Shown here: one piece after another, positions 63,448 through 64,000 of the stretch
How positions within the stretch are numbered: position 1 is the stretch's first letter
How the letters are laid out: each line of letters opens with the position of its first letter
Assembly: GCF_014199935.1 (NCBI RefSeq)
Contig: NZ_JACHOP010000005.1
Span: forward strand, 186,001-250,000
DNA from: Methylorubrum rhodinum
GTDB taxonomy: Bacteria; Pseudomonadota; Alphaproteobacteria; Rhizobiales; Beijerinckiaceae
Length of the DNA stretch: 64,000 nucleotides
Direction of reading: 5' to 3'
Notes under the pieces: generated by a model
Seen by the model: the letters and a program-made list of their open reading frames with translations, nothing else
Database searches by the model: none
Told to the model about the DNA's origin: nothing
Translations under genes and position numbers: made by a program

Positions 63448-64000
63448 ATGCGCGTTTCCCCGTCTCTCCTCCTCGCCCTCGCGTTTCTCGCGGGAATCCC
63501 GGCCGCCCAGGCGCAGGAGCCGAAGGCGGCGACCGGCGAGCCGCCCCCCGCTCCGCCGCCGCAGGCCGGCGGCAACGACACGCATATCGCGATGATCTAC
63601 CGGCCCGTCCCGGCCCCGTCCTCCTACGACGCGGAGGCCGAGCCCGAGGATCTCGGTGTGGCCGGCGCCCGCATGGCGGTGAAGGATAACAACACCACCG
63701 GCCGCTTCACCAAGCAGACCTACGCCCTCGACGAGGTGGCCCTCGAACCGGGACAGGACGCGGTCGCGGCCGCGAAGGACCTGGCGGCCAAGGGCGTGAA
63801 ATACTTCGCCCTGACGCTCCCGGCGGAAGAGGTGCTGGCGGTGGCCGACGCCCTGAAGGAGGGGGATGCGGTGGTCCTCAACGCGGGCGCCCCCGACGAC
63901 CGCCTGCGCGGGGCCGATTGCCGGGCCAACGTGTTCCACACGATCCCGAGCCGCGCCATGCAGACCGACGCGCTGGCGCAGTACATGACGCTGATGCGCT
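63448..64000 (+). CDS. ABC substrate-binding protein, PQQ-dehydrogenase-associated type (partial)
   Basis: The first 184 codons of a protein that runs off the right edge. It has a signal peptide (LLLALAFLAGIPAAQAQ), a Pro/Gly-rich linker, then DTHIAMIYRPVPAPSSYDAE, GVAGARMAVKDNNTTGRFTK and KGVKYFALTLPAEEVLAVAD, a periplasmic binding-protein type I fold. This form, TIGR03863-like, usually accompanies quinoprotein alcohol dehydrogenases. The ligand is unknown. Confidence 0.82.
   Translation, partial: MRVSPSLLLALAFLAGIPAAQAQEPKAATGEPPPAPPPQAGGNDTHIAMIYRPVPAPSSYDAEAEPEDLGVAGARMAVKDNNTTGRFTKQTYALDEVALEPGQDAVAAAKDLAAKGVKYFALTLPAEEVLAVADALKEGDAVVLNAGAPDDRLRGADCRANVFHTIPSRAMQTDALAQYMTLMR

Overview
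The window is a GC-rich alphaproteobacterial chromosome segment, almost certainly from a pink-pigmented facultative methylotroph of the Methylorubrum/Methylobacterium extorquens group. The evidence is a complete tetrahydromethanopterin (H4MPT)/methylofuran formaldehyde-oxidation island (fhcCDAB, mptG, mtdB, orfY, mch, orf5, orf7, fae and methylofuran biosynthesis genes), a divinyl chlorophyllide reductase gene (bciA) fitting an aerobic anoxygenic phototroph, and a quinoprotein-dehydrogenase-associated binding protein. I see no rRNA, tRNA or CRISPR array.

Layout. 0-1 kb: end of a cyanate/nitrate-type ABC ATPase and cyanase (cynS). 1.3-5.7 kb: bciA on the minus strand, divergent from a carrier protein / AMP-ligase / PLP-decarboxylase trio resembling a minimal carrier-protein amino-acid pathway. 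5.8-7.1 kb: an AT-rich island with an unrecognised gene (possible HEPN-like) and a decayed IS1-family transposase. 7.2-20 kb: housekeeping and accessory genes (aldehyde dehydrogenase, serine hydrolase, SDR, methyltransferase, miniproteins, a molybdopterin oxidoreductase pair, map, radC, an acetyltransferase/TetR divergent pair). 20.4-27.7 kb: an Anbu-type proteasome homologue, transglutaminase, Alpha-E protein and circularly permuted ATP-grasp, with a beta-propeller gene and an MFS transporter among them. 27.9-41.4 kb: sirtuin, lipoprotein, CNNM/CBS protein, a large two-domain glycosyltransferase, an AlgJ/AlgX-like protein, a Deg protease, a two-component system and a Phd/PemK-type toxin-antitoxin pair.

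41.4-62.6 kb is the C1 island. Fae condenses formaldehyde with dephospho-H4MPT, MtdB oxidises methylene-H4MPT, Mch hydrolyses methenyl-H4MPT, and FhcABCD transfers the formyl group to methylofuran and hydrolyses it to formate. MptG makes the H4MPT precursor. MfnB, MfnE and MfnF homologues make the aminomethylfuran part of methylofuran. OrfY, Orf5, Orf7, a HisA-like protein, a DHPS-like protein and a DUF447 protein are associated cofactor-biosynthesis proteins with less certain reactions. Embedded in the island are a YVTN beta-propeller and an MxaD-like periplasmic protein, and the window ends in a DUF2380 protein and a PQQ-dehydrogenase-associated binding protein, which suggests a functional link to periplasmic methanol oxidation.

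Several families of GC-rich palindromic repeats are scattered between genes. Two copies of different families lie in frame inside coding sequences of the cofactor pathway (orfY and the mfnE homologue), which I consider the most unusual feature. Other notable points are a terminator-like hairpin inside the short leader of fae, three near-perfect operator palindromes, a run of four consecutive hairpins after radC, and tandem membrane miniproteins.
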